A model generated the notes under the pieces. It saw nothing but the letters and a program-made list of their open reading frames with translations, did no database searches and had not been told where the DNA came from. The translations under genes were made by a program, and so were the position numbers. A stretch of DNA of 6,360 nucleotides from Hyphomicrobium sp. (lineage in GTDB: Bacteria > Pseudomonadota > Alphaproteobacteria > Rhizobiales > Hyphomicrobiaceae): positions 1 to 6,360 of the forward strand of contig JAUVPN010000165.1 of NCBI GenBank assembly GCA_030598645.1. The letters run 5' to 3'. Shown here piece after piece: positions 1 to 5,980 of the stretch; positions within the stretch are counted from its first letter, which is position 1; the number at the start of each line of letters is the position of its first letter.

Positions 1-220
1 TCACGAGGACGCCATTAAGGCGGGCGAGCGCATTCTGATCGTCGATGACCTGATCGCAACAGGCGGGACAGCAGAGGCAGCCGCCAAGCTCATCAGCCGC
101 ACAGGTGGGCTCGTGGCAGGTGCTGCGTTTCTTATCGACTTACCCGAGCTAGGAGGTATGGACGTGCTGCGCCGGCACGGCGTTGCGACGCATGCGCTCA
201 TGGCGTTCGGAGGTCATTGA
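1..220 (+). CDS. apt: Adenine phosphoribosyltransferase, C-terminal part (5' end outside window)
   Basis: Only the last 72 residues are visible, reading from base 2 to a TGA at 218-220. The family is about 170-180 residues long, so over half the protein lies to the left. The visible part carries the type I phosphoribosyltransferase PRPP-binding signature: hydrophobic ILIV followed by [10 protein letters not shown] (visible residues 11-24), with the two acidic residues and the glycine/threonine loop that holds the phosphate of PRPP. The downstream stretch, including the [10 protein letters not shown] segment, is typical of Apt and not of Hpt or Xpt. The enzyme is cytosolic and converts adenine plus PRPP to AMP and pyrophosphate. 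Placed just ahead of mtnA, it would recover the adenine released when MTA phosphorylase splits methylthioadenosine. Its stop overlaps the candidate TTG start of the next gene (TTGA), which suggests translational coupling. Confidence 0.93.
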   Translation, partial: HEDAIKAGERILIVDDLIATGGTAEAAAKLISRTGGLVAGAAFLIDLPELGGMDVLRRHGVATHALMAFGGH

Positions 221-468
221 GTGAGAGACGCGTGTTGACAGACGACCTAACGACAGATCAGGTCGCAATTGTCTTGGAACGCATCACGGCATGGCGGTCT
301 GCTCCGGATGATCCAGTTGCCTGCCCCGTGTGCCAAAAACTGGTGCTGTCAATTATCGATCGATCGGCCCGGCCCTATGCAGAGTGGTACGCGCTCTCCT
401 GCTCCGCTTGTGGTCTTGAAACGACTATCCAGGTACCGATGACACCTAGAGTGCCAGGTGGTGGCTAG
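217..468 (+). CDS. Small zinc-ribbon protein of unknown function
   Basis: This 83-residue protein has two CxxC knuckles: CPVC at residues 36-39 and CSAC at 62-65, 22 residues apart. That is the layout of a rubredoxin-like zinc ribbon. No other domain, signal peptide or membrane segment is seen, so it is probably cytosolic. The N-terminal 30 residues look helical and amphipathic. The start is uncertain. TTG at 217 overlaps the apt stop codon as TTGA, but GGAGGT at 209-214 sits only 2 bases before it. GTG at 232 would give 78 residues but is far from that Shine-Dalgarno sequence. No in-frame ATG is available upstream of the first knuckle. It lies between apt and mtnA with almost no spacing (3 bases to mtnA), so it is very likely co-transcribed with MTA-salvage genes. 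I do not recognise the family and infer no activity beyond probable metal binding. Confidence 0.75.
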   Translation: MSERRVLTDDLTTDQVAIVLERITAWRSAPDDPVACPVCQKLVLSIIDRSARPYAEWYALSCSACGLETTIQVPMTPRVPGGG

Positions 469-471
469 AGA

Positions 472-1566
472 ATGAAAATCAACGGTAAGGCGTACCGAAC
501 AATCTGGCGCGCTCCTGATGGTTGTTCTGTTGAGATCATCGACCAGACGCGGCTGCCCCATGAATTGATAATGGCTCCATTAAAATCCTTAGAGGATGCC
601 GCGCACGCGATTCTCACCATGCAGGTGCGGGGCGCTCCGCTGATTGGTGCTACTGCAGCCTACGGTATGGCGATGGCCATTCGTGAGGATGCGTCCGACG
701 AGGCGATCGATCGCGCAATTGCGCTCCTTGCAAAGCAGCGTCCGACAGCCATCAATCTGCGCTGGGCTCTGGAGGAGATGCGCCGCGCGGTTCAGAACTT
801 TCCGCGTGCGGAACGCGTCGTCGCCGCATACGACCGCGCGGCTCAAATCTGCGATCAGGACGTGGACACCTGCCGTCGCATTGGCGGGTACGGTCTCGAG
901 ATCATCAAGGATATCGCAGCGAAGAAGAAGCCAGGTGAGCGAGTCGAGGTGCTAACGCACTGCAACGCCGGCTGGCTCGCGTGCGTTGACTGGGGGACGG
1001 CCACGTCACCGATCTACCAAGCGCATGATGCTGGCATTCCCGTCCATGTTTGGGTCGATGAGACGCGCCCGCGCAACCAAGGCGCTTCGCTTACGGCCTA
1101 TGAGTTGGGCGGCCACGGCGTGCCCCATACAATTGTTGTCGACAATGCCGGCGGCCATCTCATGCAACATGGCGATGTGGATGTGGTCATTGTTGGCACC
1201 GATCGTGTCGCGGCTAACGGCGACGTTGCCAACAAAATTGGCACCTATCTCAAGGCGCTAGCGGCTAAGGATAACAACGTGCCGTTCTACGTGGCCCTAC
1301 CGCATTCGACTATAGATTGGACGCTTCATGCAGGTGCAGACATCCCTATCGAGGAACGTTCATCTGATGAGGTCTTGAAAATGCCGGGGCGCCTGCCGGA
1401 TGGCTCGGTGGTGACAGTGGAGATTGCTGCACCCGGTTCGTCCGCGGGCAATCCCGCCTTTGATTTGACGCCGGCGCGTCTCGTGACCGGATTTGTGACC
1501 GAACGCGGCGTCTGTCCGGCCTCGAACGAAGGACTATTGTCGCTCTATCCGGAGCACAAAGGCTAA
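472..1566 (+). CDS. mtnA: S-methyl-5-thioribose-1-phosphate isomerase
   Basis: The 364-residue product is full length for MtnA, a member of the eIF2B/MtnA/ribose-bisphosphate isomerase family. It converts the aldose 5-methylthioribose-1-phosphate to the ketose methylthioribulose-1-phosphate in the cytosol, a step shared by the methionine salvage pathway and the newer MTA shunts. Visible signatures are VRGAPLIG at 52-59 (phosphate-binding region), THCNAGWLA at 162-170 with the expected catalytic cysteine C164, and GTDRVAANGDVANKIGT at 242-258 with the expected catalytic aspartate D244. NPAFD at 327-331 near the C-terminus is also typical. The ATG at 472 is 3 bases past the zinc-ribbon stop and is preceded by AGGTGG at 456-461, about 10 bases upstream. 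That the pathway continues by aldol cleavage, not dehydration, is inferred from the aldolase gene further along the operon. Confidence 0.97.
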   Translation: MKINGKAYRTIWRAPDGCSVEIIDQTRLPHELIMAPLKSLEDAAHAILTMQVRGAPLIGATAAYGMAMAIREDASDEAIDRAIALLAKQRPTAINLRWALEEMRRAVQNFPRAERVVAAYDRAAQICDQDVDTCRRIGGYGLEIIKDIAAKKKPGERVEVLTHCNAGWLACVDWGTATSPIYQAHDAGIPVHVWVDETRPRNQGASLTAYELGGHGVPHTIVVDNAGGHLMQHGDVDVVIVGTDRVAANGDVANKIGTYLKALAAKDNNVPFYVALPHSTIDWTLHAGADIPIEERSSDEVLKMPGRLPDGSVVTVEIAAPGSSAGNPAFDLTPARLVTGFVTERGVCPASNEGLLSLYPEHKG

Positions 1567-1575
1567 AACCGCCGA

Positions 1576-1590
1576 TTGCTCAATTAGCAA
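1576..1590 (+). other. Short inverted repeat after mtnA stop
   Basis: TTGCT and AGCAA (1576-1580 and 1586-1590) flank a 5-base loop, starting 9 bases after the mtnA stop codon. The stem is only 5 bp, AT-rich and not followed by a T run, so it is a poor candidate for an intrinsic terminator. It could be a minor mRNA-processing or attenuation structure, or chance. Confidence 0.2.
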
Positions 1591-1620
1591 CTTCGTCAAG
1601 CCCACCTACATGCGGGGCAG

Positions 1621-1665
1621 CTCCAATGGGGCCGGAATACCGACTTTGGTAATGGGCCATTGGAG
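1621..1665 (+). promoter_or_regulatory. Hairpin that would mask the ribosome binding site of the propeller gene
   Basis: A perfect 9-bp inverted repeat is present: CTCCAATGG at 1621-1629 and CCATTGGAG at 1657-1665. The 3' arm contains GGAG (1662-1665), the Shine-Dalgarno sequence of the gene starting at 1672, so folding would pair CTCC with it. The 27-base loop holds a second small stem, TACC (1638-1641) with GGTA (1648-1651). It lies in the only sizeable gap of the operon (105 bases). The repeat is seen directly; a role in translational control is inference. A 9-bp repeat somewhere in several kilobases could arise by chance, but its exact placement on the ribosome binding site makes it more notable. 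Confidence 0.4.
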
Positions 1666-1671
1666 AACAGT

Positions 1672-2667
1672 ATGATTGGACCCCGACTGCCTTTGCGTCT
1701 CGCACTCCTTATAGGCTTGATTGTTGTTGATTTCTTTGCCTCGCCGGCTGTGGCGCAACAAGTGCAATACTACGACGTTGCGAAAGGTGATCGCCCGCAC
1801 GACGTTGCGCCAGCACCAGACGGTACCGTTTGGTACACCGGTCAGGGTGCGGGAATTCTCGGTCGTCTCGACCCGAATACAGGTGAAATAAGACGCCTGC
1901 GGCTTGGTAAGGGCTCTGCTCCACATGGCATCATCGTCGGGCCCAACGGCGCGGCGTGGGTCACAGACGGCGGCCTTAACGCTATCGTACGTGTTGATCC
2001 CGTAACGCACGAAGTGAAGACCTGGCCACTGCCATCCGATCGTCCTAACGCCAACCTCAATACCGCGGCCTTCGACGGCAGAGGACGCATCTGGTTCACT
2101 GGCCAGCAAGGGATCTATGGCCGCTTAGACGTCAACACAGGCGAGATGCGCGTGTGGGATGCACAACGCGGGCGGGGTCCTTACGGCATCGCGGCGGCTT
2201 CTAATGGAGATATTTGGTTTGTTTCCCTGGCGGGCAACTATTTGACCAAGCCCGATCTTGAGACCGGTGAAGCCCGGCCTATCGATCCGCCAAACAAGGG
2301 AAGCGGGCCGCGCCGTGTTTGGTCGGACTCGACCGGCCGGCAATGGGTCAGCGAATGGAATGCCGGTACGCTCAGCGTTTATGATCCGCAAAAGAAGTTG
2401 TGGCAAACATGGAAGCTTCCGGGGGACACTCCGCTTGCTTATGGCGTCTTCGTCGATGTGGCGGATAAGGTATGGGTGTCAGATTTTTCCGGGAACGCGA
2501 TTGTGTGCTTCGATCCTGAGACGGAGAAGTTCGAGAGCTTTCCTAGCGACCGCGCGAACGCGAATGTGCGCCAGATGCTGGGTCGCCCAGGCGAGCTTTG
2601 GGGCGCGGAATCGGGAACGGACCGGCTTGTTGTCATCCGCCATGGCAACGCAGCGATGGGCGAGTAA
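1672..2667 (+). CDS. Exported seven-bladed beta-propeller, Vgb/streptogramin-lyase-like family
   Basis: The 331-residue product has an N-terminal signal peptide: positive R5/R9, a hydrophobic stretch at about 9-24, and a cleavage motif AVA before Q29. The mature protein is then periplasmic or secreted. The rest is seven repeats of about 42 residues, each with a W-aromatic/V-T/S strand; the tryptophans fall at 54, 96, 141, 182, 225, 268 and 310. Segments such as PHGI, DGTVW and DPNTGE recur. This is the architecture of virginiamycin B lyase (Vgb) and related SMP-30/NHL-like propellers. True Vgb uses histidines and glutamates in its late blades. Here the matching blades start with LAYG and NVRQ, and histidine-led PHD/PHG starts occur only in blades 1-2, so streptogramin cleavage is doubtful. 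ATG at 1672 is chosen because GGAG lies 6 bases upstream and the signal peptide begins there; a TTG at 1660 would add 4 residues. It sits inside an otherwise cytosolic MTA-salvage operon, 12 bases before the aldolase gene. Its substrate is unknown. Confidence 0.85.
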   Translation: MIGPRLPLRLALLIGLIVVDFFASPAVAQQVQYYDVAKGDRPHDVAPAPDGTVWYTGQGAGILGRLDPNTGEIRRLRLGKGSAPHGIIVGPNGAAWVTDGGLNAIVRVDPVTHEVKTWPLPSDRPNANLNTAAFDGRGRIWFTGQQGIYGRLDVNTGEMRVWDAQRGRGPYGIAAASNGDIWFVSLAGNYLTKPDLETGEARPIDPPNKGSGPRRVWSDSTGRQWVSEWNAGTLSVYDPQKKLWQTWKLPGDTPLAYGVFVDVADKVWVSDFSGNAIVCFDPETEKFESFPSDRANANVRQMLGRPGELWGAESGTDRLVVIRHGNAAMGE

Positions 2668-2679
2668 CGAGGACATGGT

Positions 2680-3381
2680 GTGGCCGCAAGGGGTAGAGTG
2701 TCGAAGAATAAAGACAAGAAGGTGAAGCGGGCGGAGGCGAAAGCGCGCCGTGCCGTGATTAATACTGCGCTTGCCATGAGTTGCAGCGGACTGTCGCCTG
2801 GCCGTTCAGGCAACGTGTCGTGCCGCTGGAAAGACGGCATGCTCGTAACGCCGACCGGCATGGCCTATGAAGACACTCGCCTGCGCGATATAGTTTTTGT
2901 AGACGCAGACGGCAGTGTGCCGGACAAGAAGTCACGCAAGCCATCGAGCGAGTGGCGGTTCCATTTGGCGGCCTATCATGCGCGCCCCGACATGAATGCA
3001 ATCGTTCATACACACTCGCTTCATGCGACTGTGCTCGCGTGCGCAAATAAAGAGATTCCGCCCTTTCACTACATGGTAGCGGTGACGGGTGGTAAAGATG
3101 TACCGCTCGTGCCGTACGCAACGTACGGCACCGATGAATTGGCGCAAAACGTTGGTAAAGCCCTGCGGTTGCGCAAGGCCTGCCTACTAGCGAACCATGG
3201 CCAGTTGGCGCTGGGCAGGACACTTGATGAGGCGCTGGAGCTGGCCAGCGAGATCGAGGTTCTGGCCACGCTGTACTGCAAGGTGCTGCAGCTTGGAGAG
3301 CCCCACCTCCTCTGCGACGCTGAAATGGACCGCGTCTTGCAGCGGTTTGAGAGCTATGGCCAGTACGGCCAAGACGATTGA
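2680..3381 (+). CDS. ald2: Class II aldolase, FucA-like; probable methylthioribulose-1-phosphate aldolase of the DHAP shunt
   Basis: The 233-residue protein closely resembles E. coli L-fuculose-1-phosphate aldolase (FucA, 215 aa), shifted by about 18 residues. The expected zinc ligands are H110 and H112 in VHTHSLH and H173 in ANHG, matching FucA H92, H94 and H155. The catalytic acid/base is E91 in PSSEWRFH, matching E73. The phosphate-binding region SGNVS (43-47) and TPTG (57-60) are also present. Class II aldolases of this type cleave ketose-1-phosphates to dihydroxyacetone phosphate and an aldehyde. Next to mtnA the likely substrate is methylthioribulose-1-phosphate, giving DHAP plus 2-(methylthio)acetaldehyde, as shown for Ald2 in Rhodospirillum rubrum and some E. 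coli. Fuculose phosphate, or MtnB-type dehydration (same fold), are alternatives, but no fucose or mtnCD genes are visible. The GTG start at 2680 has GAGGA at 2669-2673, 6 bases upstream. An N-terminal lysine/arginine-rich extension of about 18 residues is unusual; GTG at 2698 would remove part of it. Confidence 0.87.
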   Translation: MAARGRVSKNKDKKVKRAEAKARRAVINTALAMSCSGLSPGRSGNVSCRWKDGMLVTPTGMAYEDTRLRDIVFVDADGSVPDKKSRKPSSEWRFHLAAYHARPDMNAIVHTHSLHATVLACANKEIPPFHYMVAVTGGKDVPLVPYATYGTDELAQNVGKALRLRKACLLANHGQLALGRTLDEALELASEIEVLATLYCKVLQLGEPHLLCDAEMDRVLQRFESYGQYGQDD

Positions 3382-3408
3382 CCGTCTCTGCAATCTGGGT
3401 GTTGATCG

Positions 3409-4231
3409 GTGCGAATGCCGACTAATTCAAGTGAACAACCTATCCCGCTGCACAAGCATCCGCCGACCGCCCTCGACCATTCGGGTGTTCCGGTCGAGAC
3501 CAGCGACCCGAGATCAGACGAGCCATTGGTGAATCTTGCCGACTATGGCATCGCCGCGCACGATTACTACGCTCGTACCGATGGCATGAATCCGCCCTAC
3601 TATGGTGCGCTCCCGTCGGCTTCGGCGCATGTGTGGTGCCGTAAGTCGGTTGCTACAAAATTGATACAGGTCAATGAGGCGCTGGAGCGCCGCGGGCTGG
3701 AACTCTTCGTGCTCAACAGCTATCGATTGCTGCAAGTGCAATCCGACCTTTGGGCATTTTTTCATAGAGCGCGCGAAAGCGGTGCTAAAAGTACCGACCG
3801 AAGCCGATTGCATAACCTTTGCTGGCAAGTACTGTTCTGACCCCAGAGCCTTCGATGCCTCAGACTCCCGCACATGGCCAACGCATATAACTGGTGGCGC
3901 TGTCGACGCGACGCTCCGCGCTAAGGAGACGGGAGAACTGTTGTTCATGGGGAGCATTTTCGATGAGCCCTCCACTCTGAGCCATACCCAGCATTTCGAG
4001 ATGGAGCTTAAAAGCAAAATTGCGAGCAATCATTCTATGCCGTTGAGCCACATGGAAGCACTTCGCAATCGTCGACTCTTGTACTGGACGATGTCTAAAG
4101 CGGGTTTTGCCAACTACCCTTACGAGTGGTGGCATTTTGATTGGGGCACGCAGATGTGGGTGGTCGATGTTGCGCTCAATGCAAATATTTCGAGTAAAGC
4201 GCACAACGCCTGGTATGGCCCGGTTCTATAA
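3409..4231 (+). pseudogene. ddpX: D-alanyl-D-alanine dipeptidase (VanX/DdpX type, peptidase M15), split by a frameshift
   Basis: Two overlapping reading frames together make one M15D zinc dipeptidase. The first frame runs from GTG 3409 (or ATG 3415) to about 3760; the second continues to a TAA at 4229-4231. Removing one T from the T6 run at 3757-3762 joins them into a 273-residue protein. In that reconstruction the VanX signatures appear: SYR with the substrate-binding arginine R106, THITGGAVD with zinc ligands H159 and D166 (VanX H116, D123), and EWWH with catalytic E239 and zinc ligand H242 (VanX E181, H184). The first frame alone ends after nonsense residues at 3840 and lacks every metal ligand. 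The intact enzyme would hydrolyse D-Ala-D-Ala; outside vancomycin-resistant bacteria the family is linked to cell-wall turnover and D-alanine use. It starts 27 bases after the aldolase stop, with only GGGTG at 3397-3401 as a Shine-Dalgarno sequence. No signal peptide is seen. Sequencing error is a real alternative to a true pseudogene. Confidence 0.82.
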
Positions 4232-4260
4232 AGTCGGCCAGCTCGTCTGTATGCACGCCA

Positions 4261-5358
4261 TCAATTGGCAAAGCGGAAGTGCATAACGTCGCCGTCCTTG
4301 ACGACGTACTCTTTGCCTTCAAGGCGCATTTTACCGGCATCTTTGGCTCCCGTCTCGCCGCCTAGGCTGATGTAGTCGTCATAGGCTATGGTTTCGGCGC
4401 GAATGAAGCCCTTCTCGAAGTCAGTATGGATAACCCCGGCGGATTGCGGTGCCTTAGTGCCGCGCGTAACGGTCCAGGCCCGCGCTTCCTTGGGACCTAC
4501 GGTGAAATAGGTGACAAGATCGAGCAGCGCATAGCCGGCGAGGATGAGTTTATTTAGGCCCGGCTCATCGAGGCCAAGATCCTTCAGAAACTCAGCTCGG
4601 TCCTCTTCTGCCAAGCCGGCAAATTCTGCTTCGATCTTGGCTGAGATGACGACGCAGCCGGCGCCTTCCACCGTGGCTTTCTCCTCGACAGCGCGCGAAT
4701 GCGCGTTGCCCGTGGCCGCTGAGGCTTCATCGACATTGCACACGTATAGAACGGGTTTGGCGGTTAAGAGTTGAAGTGCGACGTAACTCGCTTCTTCTTC
4801 TGCGGAGAGCTCAGCAAGACGTGCGGGTTTACCTTCGCGCAAGAGAACAAGCGCCTTGTCTATGATAGCAACTTGCGCCTTTGCCTCCTTATCTCCGGTC
4901 ATGGCCTTCTTCTCGATGTTGCTGCGGCGCTTTTCTAAGCTTTCCAGGTCGGCGAGCATCAATTCGGTCTCGACCGTGTCTGCATCTGCCGTGGGATCGA
5001 TGCGCCCCTCCACATGCGTGACGTCACCATCCTCGAAACAGCGCAAGACATAGGCAATCGCGTCGACTTCGCGGATATGGCCAAGGAATTGGTTGCCCAA
5101 TCCTTCGCCCTTGGAAGCGCCCCGCACTAAGCCCGCGATGTCGACGAAGGTGAGACGAGTCGGTATGGTCTGGGCTGACTTGGCTATCCCTGCAAGCTTG
5201 CTCAGTCGCTCGTCCGGCACGCCAACTTCGCCAATGTTGGGCTCGATGGTGCAGAAAGGATAGTTGGCGGCTTCCGCGGCCGCGGTCTGCGTCAGTGCAT
5301 TGAAAAGTGTAGACTTGCCGACATTCGGCAGACCCACGATGCCGCATTTGAAGCCCAT
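4261..5358 (-). CDS. ychF: Redox-regulated, ribosome-binding ATPase YchF (EngD/OLA1 family)
   Basis: The 365-residue protein has the full length and domain order of bacterial YchF. The G1/P-loop GLPNVGKST is at 9-17, the G3/Walker B region FVDIAGLV at 71-78, and a coiled-coil helical insertion spans about 130-175. The G4 position reads NVDE at 208-211 in place of the GTPase NKxD, which is the hallmark that makes this Obg-family member prefer ATP. SAK at 239-241 is the G5 motif, and a C-terminal TGS domain covers about 278-363, with a GVIHTDFEKGFIRAE core. YchF binds ribosomes and is linked to stress and oxidative responses and to leaderless mRNA translation; it acts in the cytosol. The ATG (5356-5358 on the complement) has AGGA 7 bases upstream (complement of 5366-5369). 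It ends 29 bases from the convergent dipeptidase gene with no clear terminator hairpin between them. The usual neighbour pth is not seen beside its start. Confidence 0.97.
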   Translation of the reverse strand: MGFKCGIVGLPNVGKSTLFNALTQTAAAEAANYPFCTIEPNIGEVGVPDERLSKLAGIAKSAQTIPTRLTFVDIAGLVRGASKGEGLGNQFLGHIREVDAIAYVLRCFEDGDVTHVEGRIDPTADADTVETELMLADLESLEKRRSNIEKKAMTGDKEAKAQVAIIDKALVLLREGKPARLAELSAEEEASYVALQLLTAKPVLYVCNVDEASAATGNAHSRAVEEKATVEGAGCVVISAKIEAEFAGLAEEDRAEFLKDLGLDEPGLNKLILAGYALLDLVTYFTVGPKEARAWTVTRGTKAPQSAGVIHTDFEKGFIRAETIAYDDYISLGGETGAKDAGKMRLEGKEYVVKDGDVMHFRFAN

Positions 5359-5390
5359 GTTGCCGTCCTGGGTGGAAGGTTGGAGAAGGT

Positions 5391-5419
5391 TGACATGCGC
5401 CGAGCGCAGCAGCCGTCAA
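5391..5419 (-). promoter_or_regulatory. Possible ychF promoter
   Basis: On the minus strand TTGACG (complement of 5414-5419) is a good -35 hexamer. Seventeen bases further is ATGTCA (complement of 5391-5396), a poor -10 match. This would give a leader of roughly 25 bases before the ychF start codon. The position suits a promoter in this divergent intergenic region, but the weak -10 makes the call tentative. Nothing else clear was found in 5359-5578; no convincing promoter for the + strand gene starting at 5582 could be picked out. Confidence 0.25.
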
Positions 5420-5581
5420 AGAATGCCAGATGCCTAGGCTGTTCGGCCGGCCTTGTGAAGTCCATCATTGCCGCAAGGCACTGGTGAGCGCTTGTTTACC
5501 CCCATGCGAATGGCCAATTTTGATGATCGGATTTCGCGACTACGTTTTGCAACTAGAGTGATGATTGGCGTGGAGAATATG

Positions 5582-5980
5582 ATGGCGCGATTTTCGTTGT
5601 GGGTGGGCGTTGTAATGACAGCCCTATCTATTGCCGGTGGCGCCATCGCGGGCGGCGGGGGCGAGCCGCCAGACAACGGCAAACTTTCGCCTCAGGAAGC
5701 TGGCGCTCGATATGGACAGGCGTTGGGGGCGGGCCGGCTCTGCAAGGGTTACAAGGTCTTGGCAGGTGCGGAAGAGCTTGCTGCGACCTTCGAGGGAGAC
5801 GAGCTTAAGATATTTAAGGAGTCGGCCGCGCACGTCCTTCAGGCGTGGCAGAGAACGACCAATTGCCCGGATGTTCCAAACGTATGCATGCGTTCGCATT
5901 TGGCGAGCTGCTATGAGGCGATGAGAGAAATCGGCCCTGAGGGTAATCGCTACCCTGGCCTAATTGGATCCAGTCGGTGA
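5582..5980 (+). CDS. Small exported four-cysteine protein of unknown function
   Basis: The 132-residue product starts with a probable signal peptide: R3, a hydrophobic core at about 5-24, and small residues (AIAGGGG) around a likely cleavage site near 23-24. The mature domain of about 105 residues has four cysteines, in LCKGY, TNCPD, NVCMR and ASCYE. With a signal peptide they could form two disulfides in the periplasm. The body is probably helical (KIFKESAAHVLQAWQ). ATG 5582 is chosen because GGAG at 5572-5575 is 6 bases upstream and the signal peptide begins there. ATG 5579 is nearly equivalent, and an upstream in-frame extension to TTG 5468 would bury the signal peptide. Its stop codon is immediately followed by the stop of the oppositely oriented gene, with no gap. 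I do not recognise the family. It is divergent from ychF but nothing ties the two functionally. Confidence 0.72.
   Translation: MARFSLWVGVVMTALSIAGGAIAGGGGEPPDNGKLSPQEAGARYGQALGAGRLCKGYKVLAGAEELAATFEGDELKIFKESAAHVLQAWQRTTNCPDVPNVCMRSHLASCYEAMREIGPEGNRYPGLIGSSR

Noticed and set aside
1606..2109. Long minus-strand open frame opposite the propeller gene
   Set aside because: It is antisense to a well-supported coding sequence with regular repeats, and its translation has low-complexity, shadow-like composition.
1672..2667. Streptogramin (virginiamycin B) resistance gene
   Set aside because: The fold matches, but the expected catalytic histidines of the late blades are not apparent, the protein is exported, and its neighbours are metabolic genes.
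3357..3371. TGGCC/GGCCA hairpin near the end of the aldolase gene as a terminator
   Set aside because: The stem is 5 bp, lies inside the coding sequence and has no following T run.
3750..3765. Programmed frameshifting or transcriptional slippage
   Set aside because: A T6 run is shorter than typical slippage sites, and no stimulatory stem or upstream Shine-Dalgarno-like element was evident. An error or a mutation is simpler.
3409..4231. Vancomycin-resistance vanX
   Set aside because: No vanA/vanH/vanRS neighbours are present, the background looks Gram-negative, and the reading frame is broken. A general D-Ala-D-Ala dipeptidase fits better.
5024..5419. Minus-strand open frame overlapping the ychF start
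   Set aside because: It overlaps the conserved P-loop region of ychF in another frame, and its translation has no recognisable motif.
5445..5452. GGCCGGCC palindrome as an operator
   Set aside because: A single short GC palindrome in GC-rich DNA, with no second copy and no regulator nearby.
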